From Lewinellaceae bacterium SD302 (lineage in GTDB: Bacteria; Bacteroidota; Bacteroidia; Chitinophagales; Saprospiraceae): a stretch of DNA of 64,000 nucleotides. Both the position numbers and the translations under genes were made by a program. Under the pieces are notes generated by a model. The model made no database searches. It saw only the letters and a list, made by a program, of their open reading frames with translations, and was not told where the DNA came from. Position 1 is the stretch's first letter. Each line of letters starts with the position of its first letter. The stretch lies in the NCBI GenBank assembly GCA_002591745.1, contig PDLQ01000006.1, positions 1-64,000 on the forward strand, read 5' to 3'. Positions 23,278-32,800 of the stretch are shown in pieces.

Positions 23278-26200
23278 CGCAAGATATTTATGGTGCCTTT
23301 AATGATTTCTTTCCTACCATCAAAGTAGGTGACCTGAGCGGAAAATACATAAGCACCACCGTTGATATCTTGACCACCATCGGTGCCATCCCAGCCTTCA
23401 CTTTCGTCATTGACCATTAACTCCGTTCCTTCCCAGATGGCTCCACCCCAGCGATCGAAAACACGCAAGTAATCGATACTGGTTACAAAGCGTTCGTCTC
23501 CGTAAAGTATAAATTTATCATTGAGCCCGTCCGGATTATAGGGGCTGATGGCGGTTGGCGCGTAAACCATTTGACTTCGATCTACGAACACTTCTTGTCG
23601 GAGTGTCAGTTCACAGCCATTGGCGTCAATCAATAAAATACTGGCCGTAAAGCTTTCCAGGGGTAGGGTAGCGAGTGGATCGGGGCAATTCAAACAGGAG
23701 AGTTCTACCGGTGCCGTCCAGCCGATGAAACTGAGATTACCGCTGCGGTCACTCCGGAAACCGAGCTGAGCATCTTCTCCGATTCGAATAGTCTGTGCTT
23801 CGGTTGTCCCGGTAAACTCTTGTGGTGCAAAGATCAGTGCATCGACTTCAATACTACAACCGTTGTCATCTAATACGGTCAGCACATAGCTGCCTTCAGC
23901 CAAGCCGGTAACCAAGTTTGGCGTAGTGGGGTCTACGGGAACACCATCCAGCAGGAAGCTATAGGGAGCATCTCCACCCTCGATTCCGGTGATTTCAATC
24001 GTACCACCTACTTCTACGCATGGCGGTTGCCGTAAAGTTAAATCAACGGATTCAGGGCCTTCCTGAAATATATTGACCATATCCGTACTCACACAACCGG
24101 ATTCCGGGTGGGTTACTTCCAATATATAATCACCCCGGCTTTCCGGACTGTAATTCGCTGCTTCACTAAGGACGTTACCGTCGCTATCCAGCCAGCGGAA
24201 AGTCGTGCCATTCAGGCTGGGACTGGCATTCCCGTTCAGCGTCAATTGGATGTCGCCGCAAGGTAGCCGCTCATCGTTTCCTGCTTCCGCGACCAACGTT
24301 CGGTCATCTCGATTTAGGAGCAGCTGGTAACCCATTGTGCAGCCATTGTCTTGGTCCGTCACCATCAGTGCATAAGAGCCGGGGGAATCGTATTGCACGG
24401 TACTTGCCGTCGGGTCACCCAAGATGTTTTCAGCCGAACTCCAGAGGAATGTGTAGTTGGTCGCTGGGTTTTGGACTAACAAAGTAGCAGTGTCTACGAT
24501 ACAACTCAGCGGTTCAAATGCTATATCTACCGAGGGTTCTTCCAAATCCTCTCCCAGAACAACGGTGATGAAGGATACACAACCATTGTCTTGACGCTCA
24601 GCCCTGACTTCATAGTTACCCGAGATGGCGATGGCCGGCAGGGTAGTGCCGGTACCAACCGATGTGCCACTGGCGTCGAACCATTCGTAGTTTACCGCGC
24701 CGTTAAAATCAACCGCGTTTACCGTCAAATCCACAGCCATTTCGGCACAAGTAATTGCGTAGGGACCTTCGTCAGCCAACTCCAGGAAGTCACCGGACTG
24801 AGAGATCGTGATGTTTTGGGTATCCGTACAGCCATTGGCCGGGTCGGTGACTTGCAGGGTATAATTGCCCGGCTGGGTGACGTTCAGAGAGTCAGTATTA
24901 CCGATCACCGTGCCGTTTACATCCGTCCACACGTATTCAACTACTCCGGAATTAACTGCAGAGCCAAGCATTATGGCAGGGTCCGTACAAGTCAGCTGAT
25001 CCGTTGCGCTGCCGATGGAAGCGTCAATGGTCGTCCGTTCATCCGGAATTGCTACGTTGAGTGTTTCCGTACAACCGTTGGCGTCGGTTACGGTTACAAA
25101 GTACGTTTGCCCGCCATTCAGGTCCGTTCGGGTAAAAGTATTGGCTCCGCCGTCACCCCAATCAATTTGGTAGCTACCCGTACCTCCGTTTGCTGATACA
25201 ATGGCCATTCCGTCATCCAGGCATGTTTGACCACTGCTACTTTGAAGTCCTAAAGACAGGGCTGCTGCTGGTTGAGTAATGGAAAAGGTTGTGTCTAGCG
25301 TACAACCCGCCGGGTCGGTAATTGTAACCGTATAGTTTCCGGCGGCCAATCCATTTGCTTCGTTACCACTCAGTAGCACATTGTCCCAGGTGATGGAATA
25401 ATCGTTTATGTTGCCATTCAGGCTAAAGAATATCCGGCCATCGTCAGCTCCGAAACAATCGATGGTATCTACGAGAGGAACTAGGCCAAAATCGGCTTCG
25501 TACACCGTAGCCATACCCGTTACACTACCTCCACAACCTTCGGCTTCCACGCTGGTGAGCACGATATCAGTACCACTGGTGTAAGTCAGGAAAATGGTGT
25601 CCGGTCCACCGGTGTACGTTTGACTGACACCGTTTTCAGTAATTGTTATGGTATAGGTCGTTGCGCCTTCGACAACTACGGGAATAGTGGCCACGGGGTT
25701 GTCGCAGAGCGTGTAGAAGCCGTCGATTTCCGCCGTTACTACCGGCCGGGTATCCAGAGGAGTAAAACTCAGGGTATCCGTACAACCATTTAGGTCCTGC
25801 ACGGCTACTTCGTAAGTTTGGGCCCCGTCAATACCGTCCAGAACCGGCCCCATTGTACCGCTATTCAGCCATTCATAGGTAAATCCGCCCGCTCCACCGC
25901 TGGCACTTACAGCCAGGTAAGCCGTTTCGTCACAGGATTGGTCACGGATGGAGTCGAGAGCAATAGCAATCGGCTGGGCCGGTTCGGTCAGCACGAAACT
26001 GGTATCGGTAAAGCAGCCGGCCGCATCAGTGATGGTCACCAGGTAGGTGCCAGCTTCCAGGTCGGTCGGGTTGCTGCCGCTAAGTCCAGGGATATTCCAG
26101 GTATAAGTATAGGAAGCGGGCGTACCATTTACGTCCAGTAGGATCGCTCCGGTAGAATCGCCGTTACAAAGCAAATCGGTCAATTGAGCACTCACGTCGA

Positions 26201-28223
26201 ATTCGCTGCCGGTGACCGTAGCGCTGCCAGCAACCAGTCCATTACAACCATCGCCCACTACGGTGAGTAAGGTGACGGTTGTCGGGTCGGCGAAGTCCAG
26301 AAAGATGGTGTCTACGCCACTGGTGTTGCTGTACGTCTGAGTAGTGCCGCCCTCGTCAATGGTAATCGTATAGTCCGTTGCTCCGCCGCTCAGAATGATC
26401 GGAATGGTAGCCGTTGGGTCGTCACAGAGTGAGTAGGCTCCCGAAACTTCGGCCCGGATGTCCGGTGCACTCACGATCACGGTATCTACCATGAGTTGTG
26501 CGCAATTATCGGTCACTGAAACGATGTACATACTGTCGCCGGCGAAGTATTCGACGTTCAGAACGCTGTCCGTGCTTCCCGTCGACCATTCGAATTCGTA
26601 GTCTCCTACACCACCGGTAACGATGGGGGACAGGTCGGTAAAACTGCCTGGGCAGGCACTCAGCGGGTCAGCCACCGTCAAGGTCGTCGGGTCTGGGTCT
26701 ACGATGAAGAATTCCGTGGTATTAGCTGCACAATTACAGGTTCCGTCGAGGCGGAGGATAATGGATTCGGTTCCTTCCGCGATCTGGTCGCCGAAGATAT
26801 CGATCAACAGCGTATCGCTGAAATCGCCGGCATCGATGACGAAGCTGTCCGTCGGCATGGTGTAATCTACGCCGAAGGTGGCCGTGCCGGTAGGGCTGAT
26901 GTTGAAATAGACCGTCAATGGGGTGTTGATATCACTACTGTCCAGACGGCTGAAGATCAGCGTACCGTCGCTACAGCCCTCCAGTGGAGCATTGGCCAGG
27001 CCACCGTCTTCGGCAGTGACGCCAGGTTCGGAGACGTTGACCAGACCGGCGGCAAAGGAGCCGGCTTCCAGAAAAATCGCGCTGTCGTAGGAGTAGTCGC
27101 CCATGTCTACCAACACCAATTTCAGGTGATAGGTTTCACAGGGAATCACGGATGCCGAAGCGGTCATTACCGTAGACATACCGTCGTACTCAATATCGTT
27201 CTCCGCTACGGGAGGACCTACCTGACAGGGTTCATTGAAGCTATCCGGTACGTTGGAGCGGTAGAATTGGCTATTGACGCCGTCATTGATCGTCGTTACG
27301 TTAATCGGCGTGATGCCATCGGGCAGGGTAGCGATGTTCTCGGCGTTGTTGCTGTAGGGGCCGTTGATCCCCGGGCCGCTGATGAAGAAGCCGAAAACAT
27401 CTACGGTATTATTGGTAACTGCTTCACAGTATTCCTCGGAGGCGAAAACGTAATTGAAGTTGATCTCATCGGTCGTCGGGGTGAAGTCGAACTCCACGAT
27501 CACGGGATCAAAGATGTCGGTATCGCCACCGGTGAGCTGAATGATGTCCGGGTCGTTCGAATCAGTGAAGTAGACCTGGGTCGTGCCGGTAAAGGCGTTC
27601 GGGCCGGCGGCGCGGCTAACCCGACCGGTGGTCATCACGATTCCCTGATCGATGCCTACGGAAGTCATTCCACTGGTGAATGTTCCCAACTGGCTGATCG
27701 TATCGGTCAGCGATCCGAATAGGCCGTAAAAGCCGGTATATTCGTGGTTGCTGGTTTCAAAACAGCTGTTGTTGCGAAAGATGGAACCCACCAGTAATTC
27801 GGCGTCATCGTTGTCTTCGGTGACAATGGGAACTTGCTGCAAGAAACTATTAACCGGGGTGCTTTCCTGCTCGCCGGTGGTCAGATTAATTACGCTTAAC
27901 CGACTTGTGGTCGTGTTGTTAAACGCAAAACGCATTTGCGGCCCCAAAGCAATACCCTGCCAGTAAAAATTACCCTGTCTGCGGGTTGCCGCGCCATTCA
28001 ACAACTCGATGACGCTCACTGGGCTATTATGCTCGCTGGCCAAGATCACCTGGTATTCGTGGCCGATCCTTAATGGCCCAATGGTATATTCCTGAACTGA
28101 CTGACCTGCTGCCGCTAACTGGAATCGTTCAACGGGGCGCAGTAAATCCAACTCCACTACCTGGGCATTCAAGCCAAAGAAAATAAAGCTGAGTAATGGT
28201 AAAAGATAAAATCTTCGTTGCAT
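23274..28223 (-). CDS. Giant SprB-like secreted protein with choice-of-anchor L and T9SS type B C-terminal domain
   Basis: 1649 residues. The signal peptide MQRRFYLLPLLSFIFFGLNA is followed by a choice-of-anchor L domain (about 155-400, 'EFDFTPTTDEINFNYVFASE'), a Calx-beta-like segment (about 400-520), then PKD/SprB-type repeats ('LTDLLCNGDSTGAILLDVNG', 'LEAGTYLVTITDAAGC'). Two super-repeats of about 240 residues start at 'SLCDDPTATIPI' and 'TLCDNPVATIPV'. The end is a gliding-motility C-terminal domain ('AISPYNPDGLNDKFIL', 'VFDRWGGAIWEG', then 'GGAYVFSAQVTYFDG'), the type B signal for T9SS secretion and surface attachment. It is likely a cell-surface adhesin. It contains two dispersed 19-bp elements in frame. 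ATG 28223 is chosen over an earlier start because it begins the signal peptide. Confidence 0.85.
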   Translation of the reverse strand: MQRRFYLLPLLSFIFFGLNAQVVELDLLRPVERFQLAAAGQSVQEYTIGPLRIGHEYQVILASEHNSPVSVIELLNGAATRRQGNFYWQGIALGPQMRFAFNNTTTSRLSVINLTTGEQESTPVNSFLQQVPIVTEDNDDAELLVGSIFRNNSCFETSNHEYTGFYGLFGSLTDTISQLGTFTSGMTSVGIDQGIVMTTGRVSRAAGPNAFTGTTQVYFTDSNDPDIIQLTGGDTDIFDPVIVEFDFTPTTDEINFNYVFASEEYCEAVTNNTVDVFGFFISGPGINGPYSNNAENIATLPDGITPINVTTINDGVNSQFYRSNVPDSFNEPCQVGPPVAENDIEYDGMSTVMTASASVIPCETYHLKLVLVDMGDYSYDSAIFLEAGSFAAGLVNVSEPGVTAEDGGLANAPLEGCSDGTLIFSRLDSSDINTPLTVYFNISPTGTATFGVDYTMPTDSFVIDAGDFSDTLLIDIFGDQIAEGTESIILRLDGTCNCAANTTEFFIVDPDPTTLTVADPLSACPGSFTDLSPIVTGGVGDYEFEWSTGSTDSVLNVEYFAGDSMYIVSVTDNCAQLMVDTVIVSAPDIRAEVSGAYSLCDDPTATIPIILSGGATDYTITIDEGGTTQTYSNTSGVDTIFLDFADPTTVTLLTVVGDGCNGLVAGSATVTGSEFDVSAQLTDLLCNGDSTGAILLDVNGTPASYTYTWNIPGLSGSNPTDLEAGTYLVTITDAAGCFTDTSFVLTEPAQPIAIALDSIRDQSCDETAYLAVSASGGAGGFTYEWLNSGTMGPVLDGIDGAQTYEVAVQDLNGCTDTLSFTPLDTRPVVTAEIDGFYTLCDNPVATIPVVVEGATTYTITITENGVSQTYTGGPDTIFLTYTSGTDIVLTSVEAEGCGGSVTGMATVYEADFGLVPLVDTIDCFGADDGRIFFSLNGNINDYSITWDNVLLSGNEANGLAAGNYTVTITDPAGCTLDTTFSITQPAAALSLGLQSSSGQTCLDDGMAIVSANGGTGSYQIDWGDGGANTFTRTDLNGGQTYFVTVTDANGCTETLNVAIPDERTTIDASIGSATDQLTCTDPAIMLGSAVNSGVVEYVWTDVNGTVIGNTDSLNVTQPGNYTLQVTDPANGCTDTQNITISQSGDFLELADEGPYAITCAEMAVDLTVNAVDFNGAVNYEWFDASGTSVGTGTTLPAIAISGNYEVRAERQDNGCVSFITVVLGEDLEEPSVDIAFEPLSCIVDTATLLVQNPATNYTFLWSSAENILGDPTASTVQYDSPGSYALMVTDQDNGCTMGYQLLLNRDDRTLVAEAGNDERLPCGDIQLTLNGNASPSLNGTTFRWLDSDGNVLSEAANYSPESRGDYILEVTHPESGCVSTDMVNIFQEGPESVDLTLRQPPCVEVGGTIEITGIEGGDAPYSFLLDGVPVDPTTPNLVTGLAEGSYVLTVLDDNGCSIEVDALIFAPQEFTGTTEAQTIRIGEDAQLGFRSDRSGNLSFIGWTAPVELSCLNCPDPLATLPLESFTASILLIDANGCELTLRQEVFVDRSQMVYAPTAISPYNPDGLNDKFILYGDERFVTSIDYLRVFDRWGGAIWEGTELMVNDESEGWDGTDGGQDINGGAYVFSAQVTYFDGRKEIIKGTINILR
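24474..24492 (+). repeat. Dispersed 19-bp element, copy 9 (in coding sequence)
   Basis: GACTAACAAAGTAGCAGTG, antisense to the gene, which reads it as ACT GCT ACT TTG TTA GTC (TATLLV). Confidence 0.75.
25232..25250 (-). repeat. Dispersed 19-bp element, copy 10 (in coding sequence)
   Basis: CACTGCTACTTTGAAGTCC. The gene reads GGA CTT CAA AGT AGC AGT (GLQSSS). Confidence 0.7.
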
Positions 28224-28332
28224 GGGAAAGTGCTTGCACGGCCGGGTAAACAAACTGAGGACGCGGAATTGGCGGCAAAGTCATGTTCTTCTGGCAGAAA
28301 TCACGTATAAATTAGGTCGTCGTCGTTATTAT

Positions 28333-28524
28333 GGTTAACAAAGTAGCAGTGCTGCATGAGCTTGTCCGCCGAGGCGCGACATTAGGAGCTGACTCGTCGG
28401 CTGAGCGAACTATTAGATTACACTCGCTGATCAGGATTCGCTGAATCTCACTTTATCCGCTCGGCGGACGAGTCAGGCTGTTCGCCACCTCAGCCGACGA
28501 GCTTACATTGCTACTTTGAAGCCA
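28333..28524. mobile_element. 192-bp intergenic unit bounded by inverted 19-bp elements (MITE-like)
   Basis: Copy 11 (28333-28351, GGTTAACAAAGTAGCAGTG) and copy 12 (28506-28524, CATTGCTACTTTGAAGCCA) face each other. Between them are further inverted segments: CTTGTCCGCCGAGGCG (about 28361) with CGCTCGGCGGACGAG (about 28459), and GACTCGTCGGCTGAGCGAAC (28391-28410) with GTTCGCCACCTCAGCCGACG (about 28480). There is no reading frame. Terminal inverted repeats plus internal dyads resemble a non-autonomous mobile or REP-like unit. No target duplication was identified, so the mobile nature is inference. Confidence 0.4.
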
Positions 28525-28660
28525 AAAAATTACTTGGAGGAGAATTATCCGTGATATGCACCATAAATGGTTAACTGTACCACGAAGATACGTGATATTC
28601 CCAGAAAGACTGCGAACCGTTCTCTAAACCATACGGCCCGTTCCCAAAATGGTACTGTTT

Positions 28661-29716
28661 CTAGAAAGTGGGGCACTCCACTTTCGAGCGGTAATTAGCC
28701 TTTTGTACGTAGATCATGGAGAGTTCAAAAGCTCCACGACCGTTGTTGCTCAGCTTCAGATCGTTGACGGTGATGTCGTAGCTAACGCCGAACTGTACTC
28801 TTTCGAGTTCCAGCACAGCGGTGAAAATCATTGCGTCCATAGCTAAAGCATCCAGTCGATTGGATACGTGGGCCCAGAGTCCGGCACGCAAAGCGACCTC
28901 TTTCCAGTCTTTTTGGCTGTAGCGGAAGTTAGCACCGGCGGTGGCACTGGTAGCCGGACCTTGAATCTGAACCATAGTGGCGGGCAAGATGCTGAAGCCG
29001 GAAGAACCCAGAGGTAACTCGGCACCGGCGTGGCCAACGAAACGGCGTGCCAGAGGATCGTCCAATCCGATGAAACTGATATTCGGCTCGTTGAGGTGAT
29101 AGGCGGAACCACCTACGTAAAAACTGGTCCCGTTTTGCATCACCCCGTACCAAAGTAATCCGGCGTTAAAGTCGATGTAAAGCCCGCTATTGGCGGCCCC
29201 GAATGCCTCGCCGCTGCTGAGGCCGCGATCGATGAAGGCGGTCCGGTTGATATCGTCCACGAAGAACTGGTTGCTGAACCATAATTTGTTGACGTCAAAA
29301 CCACGCTGACCGAATCCGAGCTGGGCACCACCCGAAAGGAAATAAGTTGGTCCGCGACGGCCACCGGCCAGTTTTTTCTGAAAGGATCCGCTGAGTACGC
29401 CCGTATTGCGGGTGAAATTACCAGCGGCCTGGTCCCGTAGGAACTGGGCACCGAAACCGAAAAAGTTGCCACGGCCCACGGGGCGGCGAATCTCCAGCCC
29501 TGCGGAAATGGTTCGGAAACCATCGTTACCCAGAATGCTGGTGTAGAGTTCGCGGTAGTTGGCCGTAAAGCGTAACTGCCCTTCCATGACGCCGGTCATC
29601 GCCGGGTTGGTGTACATGGGATTGGCGTAAAATTGCGCGAAGCGAGCTTCCTGGGCATTAAGTTGTAAAACGGAAAGGACGGCCACTAAGCCGGCAAGCA
29701 AGTAAAATCTAACCAT
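28661..29716 (-). CDS. PorP/SprF-family type IX secretion membrane protein
   Basis: 351 residues. The signal peptide MVRFYLLAGLVAVLSVLQLN ends before AQEARFAQFYANP, and the mature start 'FAQFYANPMYTNPAMTG' is the hallmark of the PorP/SprF family. An outer-membrane beta-barrel pattern follows (alternating 'NYRELYTSILG', 'SGGAQLGFGQRGFDV', 'VSYDITVNDLKLSNNGRGAFELSMIYV'). Family members are partner proteins that hold or export particular SprB-like T9SS cargo. Its position between two giant SprB-like genes on the same strand fits that role. ATG 29716 is preferred to an earlier in-frame start because it begins the signal peptide. Confidence 0.9.
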   Translation of the reverse strand: MVRFYLLAGLVAVLSVLQLNAQEARFAQFYANPMYTNPAMTGVMEGQLRFTANYRELYTSILGNDGFRTISAGLEIRRPVGRGNFFGFGAQFLRDQAAGNFTRNTGVLSGSFQKKLAGGRRGPTYFLSGGAQLGFGQRGFDVNKLWFSNQFFVDDINRTAFIDRGLSSGEAFGAANSGLYIDFNAGLLWYGVMQNGTSFYVGGSAYHLNEPNISFIGLDDPLARRFVGHAGAELPLGSSGFSILPATMVQIQGPATSATAGANFRYSQKDWKEVALRAGLWAHVSNRLDALAMDAMIFTAVLELERVQFGVSYDITVNDLKLSNNGRGAFELSMIYVQKANYRSKVECPTF

Positions 29717-29801
29717 CTGAATTTTGTAGTTCTCCGAAAATGTCAGAGAAGGTTTTTTATTGAACTCTGGTTCATTAATTCTCAATCCGGCCGTCCCTTA
29801 A

Positions 29802-29830
29802 CCAGAGCAAGATAAGTAATCTTGCTCTGG
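29802..29830. terminator. Perfect 12-bp hairpin between the SprB-like and PorP/SprF genes
   Basis: CCAGAGCAAGAT - AAGTA - ATCTTGCTCTGG. There is no U-tract in either direction. It may be a processing or attenuation structure setting the ratio of adhesin to PorP/SprF transcript. Confidence 0.5.
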
Positions 29831-29853
29831 TCCGGACAACCTTTAACATTTAT

Positions 29854-32800
29854 CTACCGGAGCAATGAAGTCTGGCCAGTAAGCAATTCTACCGAGCCGT
29901 CTTCATATACGGCTTCCACTTGCCAGAGGTAAACACCACCCATCATATCCTCATCTTTGTAAGAGCCGTCCCAACCGCGATTCAGGTCATTGACCGGGAA
30001 ATCAACGTCTTCGTAGACAAGTTCTCCCCAGCGGTCGAATACAGAAAAGCGTTTCACAACAGTACCAGGGCGACCGTGAACGAACAATTTATCATTCTGA
30101 CCATCATTGTTAGGGGTGAAGCCCTGGGGAACTTCCACTACCCGTATCTTCTCCACGCGTACCCTGATTCGGTCCTCGGCCTCACAACCATTCTCGTCAA
30201 TCAGTCGCAAGCGGTAATCGATTTCGTATTCGGGCTTGACGTTAGGGTCCGGGCAGAACACGACGGTACTGGTGTCGCGACCAGCCGTGTCTCCGAGACA
30301 GAGCAAAGTGCCATCGTAACTGCCGGACCAGGCGTAGATCAATTCACCGACCGCGCCTGAGACTATTGGTTCGAAGTTGATGCTGTCGCCAAACACGATG
30401 TCCAGATCCGGGCCGAGGTCAACGGAGAATATTGGTCCGTCCTCAACGGTGATCTCGGTATTGCCCTGGCAGCCACGAGCGTCACGAACGATCACCTCGT
30501 AGTCGCCGGCCGGCAACCCTATGAATTCGTTGCGTTGGCTGAAGCCAGTATTTTGCAATCCGTAAACGTAGGGTTCGTTGCCTCCAATTGCTTCGATAGT
30601 TACAGTACCGGTAGCGTCTCCGTTACAGATAGCCGCTTCGGAAGTGGCACTGGCCACGACTTCTTCCGGTTGTACGATCTCGATCTCCTGGATTTCCTCA
30701 CAACCATTGGCATCATTGAGTACCAATTGATAGTTGCCAGCTGGCAGGTTTTCCAGATTAGCTGACGAGCTACCGTTGGACCAGGCAAAACTGTAATCGG
30801 GAATACCGCCGGAAACAGTAGTCTGAATACTTCCATTGACATCACCAAAACAAGTGGCGTCTACCTTGTCCAACTCGAGTTCCAGTAGGGAGGGCTCGGA
30901 GATGACCAACATTTCGGTTGCCGTACAGCCTTCGCTATCGGTGACCTCCACGTTATAAACGCCGGCGGGCAGGCCGGTTACGGTACTGTCTTGTGCGTTA
31001 TTAGCCGCGGCATCCCATTGAATATCGAAACCACCGGGGTTGGGGCCGGTAATATTCAGTACGCTCACGCTACCGTCGCTGAATCCGAAACAGCTTACGG
31101 CATTATCGTCCACGGCTAATTCTACGGGGGCCGGGTCGTCCAGAAAACGGCTTTGAACAGCGTTACACCCTTGTTGGTCAGTAACCGTCAGGCTATACTC
31201 TACACCGCCGATGAGGTTGCTGGCCACGATTTCCGTTGAGCCGGTAGACCATAGAAAGGTGTAATCCTCATCCATCAATCCGGCACCCCCGGTTAGCTGG
31301 TTGAGCCCCATTCCACCGTCGGTAGAGCCGTTACAACTCGGATCGCTGGCAAAGAGGTTGAAGGAGATCGGTTCCAGATCGGTCAGGGTAATCTCGGTAG
31401 TAGTCTCACAGCCTGCGGCATCGGTAACCGTAACGGTGTTGAGTCCGGCACTGAGGTTTTCGGCGGTCGCCGTGTTGGCTCCGTTTGGCCAACTATAGGT
31501 GTAAGGCATCTGGCCGCCCAATACGGCTACGGTAGCAATATTGAGGGAAGCCTCGGAACAGCCCATTTGATCTTGTGTCGTTTGCAGGGATACCGCTTCA
31601 GCCGGTTGAGTTACCGAAACGGAGTCGACGATCTGGCAGCCTTCCAGGTCAGTGACGGTCACGGAGTAAGTACCGGCGGCTACATTGGTAATGGTCGCTT
31701 CCTCACCACCAGTCTCCCAGTTGAAGTTGTAGTCTCCATTACCACCCTGTGGGGTTACCGTCGCAGAACCGTCTGAACCACCATTACAATCAACGGCATC
31801 GGTGCCGAAAGATAGTTCGAGTGGGTCGGGCTGGGTAACCGTGGAGGTCAGGGTATCCATACAGCCGTTCTCATCGGTAATGATGAGGGTGTAAGTACCT
31901 GCATCCAGGAAAACGGCATCTTCCAGAACCTGCAAGTTAGGATCATCCCAGGCGTAAGTGAGTTCGCCATTTCCGCCGGAACTGTTTACATTTATTTGTC
32001 CATCGCTGCCACCATTACAACTCACATTTATTACTTCGTCGATGCTGGCTTCTATGGCAGAAGTAGCCAGGATGGTGACATCGCGCGTCGTTTCACAGTT
32101 GCCGGAACTGATCGTAACTGTATAATCGCCCGGATCGAGGTTGGTTACGGTCTGGGTGGTGGGGCCGTGGCTCCAGGCATAATCGTATATGGTTCCGGCA
32201 GGCACGTCGACGGTAGCAGTACCCCCTTCAAAAGCGGAGCAAGCCGGATTGTCCACTATGACGCTCAGGTCGGCGGGAATATCACCGACGGTCACGGTTA
32301 CCGTACCGGTCTCCGAGCAACCGAACTGATCAGTGGCGGTAAGGGTATATACCTGGTCACTGTCCGGGGCCGTGATCACGGGGTTGGGGCAATCCGTACA
32401 ACTAAGATTACCGTCATCGGGCAACCAGTTGTAAGTGATGTCATTTTCGTGGCGGAAGGTGATGCTCCAGCTACGGAACTCTCCGTCATTATTACCACCG
32501 GCGATGTCCCAGGCACGAATGGTCCAGTCACCGTTGATTGGAGCGCCGTTGAGGAAGCTGAAGTCAGTTTCGGGTAAGTAATCGCCGGTGAATGGAGCTA
32601 CACCAGATTGGATCGGTGTGATGGCATCGGGGGTGAAACAGGTATTGGTGTAATTCGGGGCCGCACCACCGTTACCGGAAGACAGTTCAAAAAGGGAGCC
32701 CGCCGGGGAAACCAGGAATAAACGAATATCTCCCGCAGCTTCAGTTTCAATATCTACACAAACGGACTCAATGGTGAAGGTCGCGTCGGTAATGTTCAGT

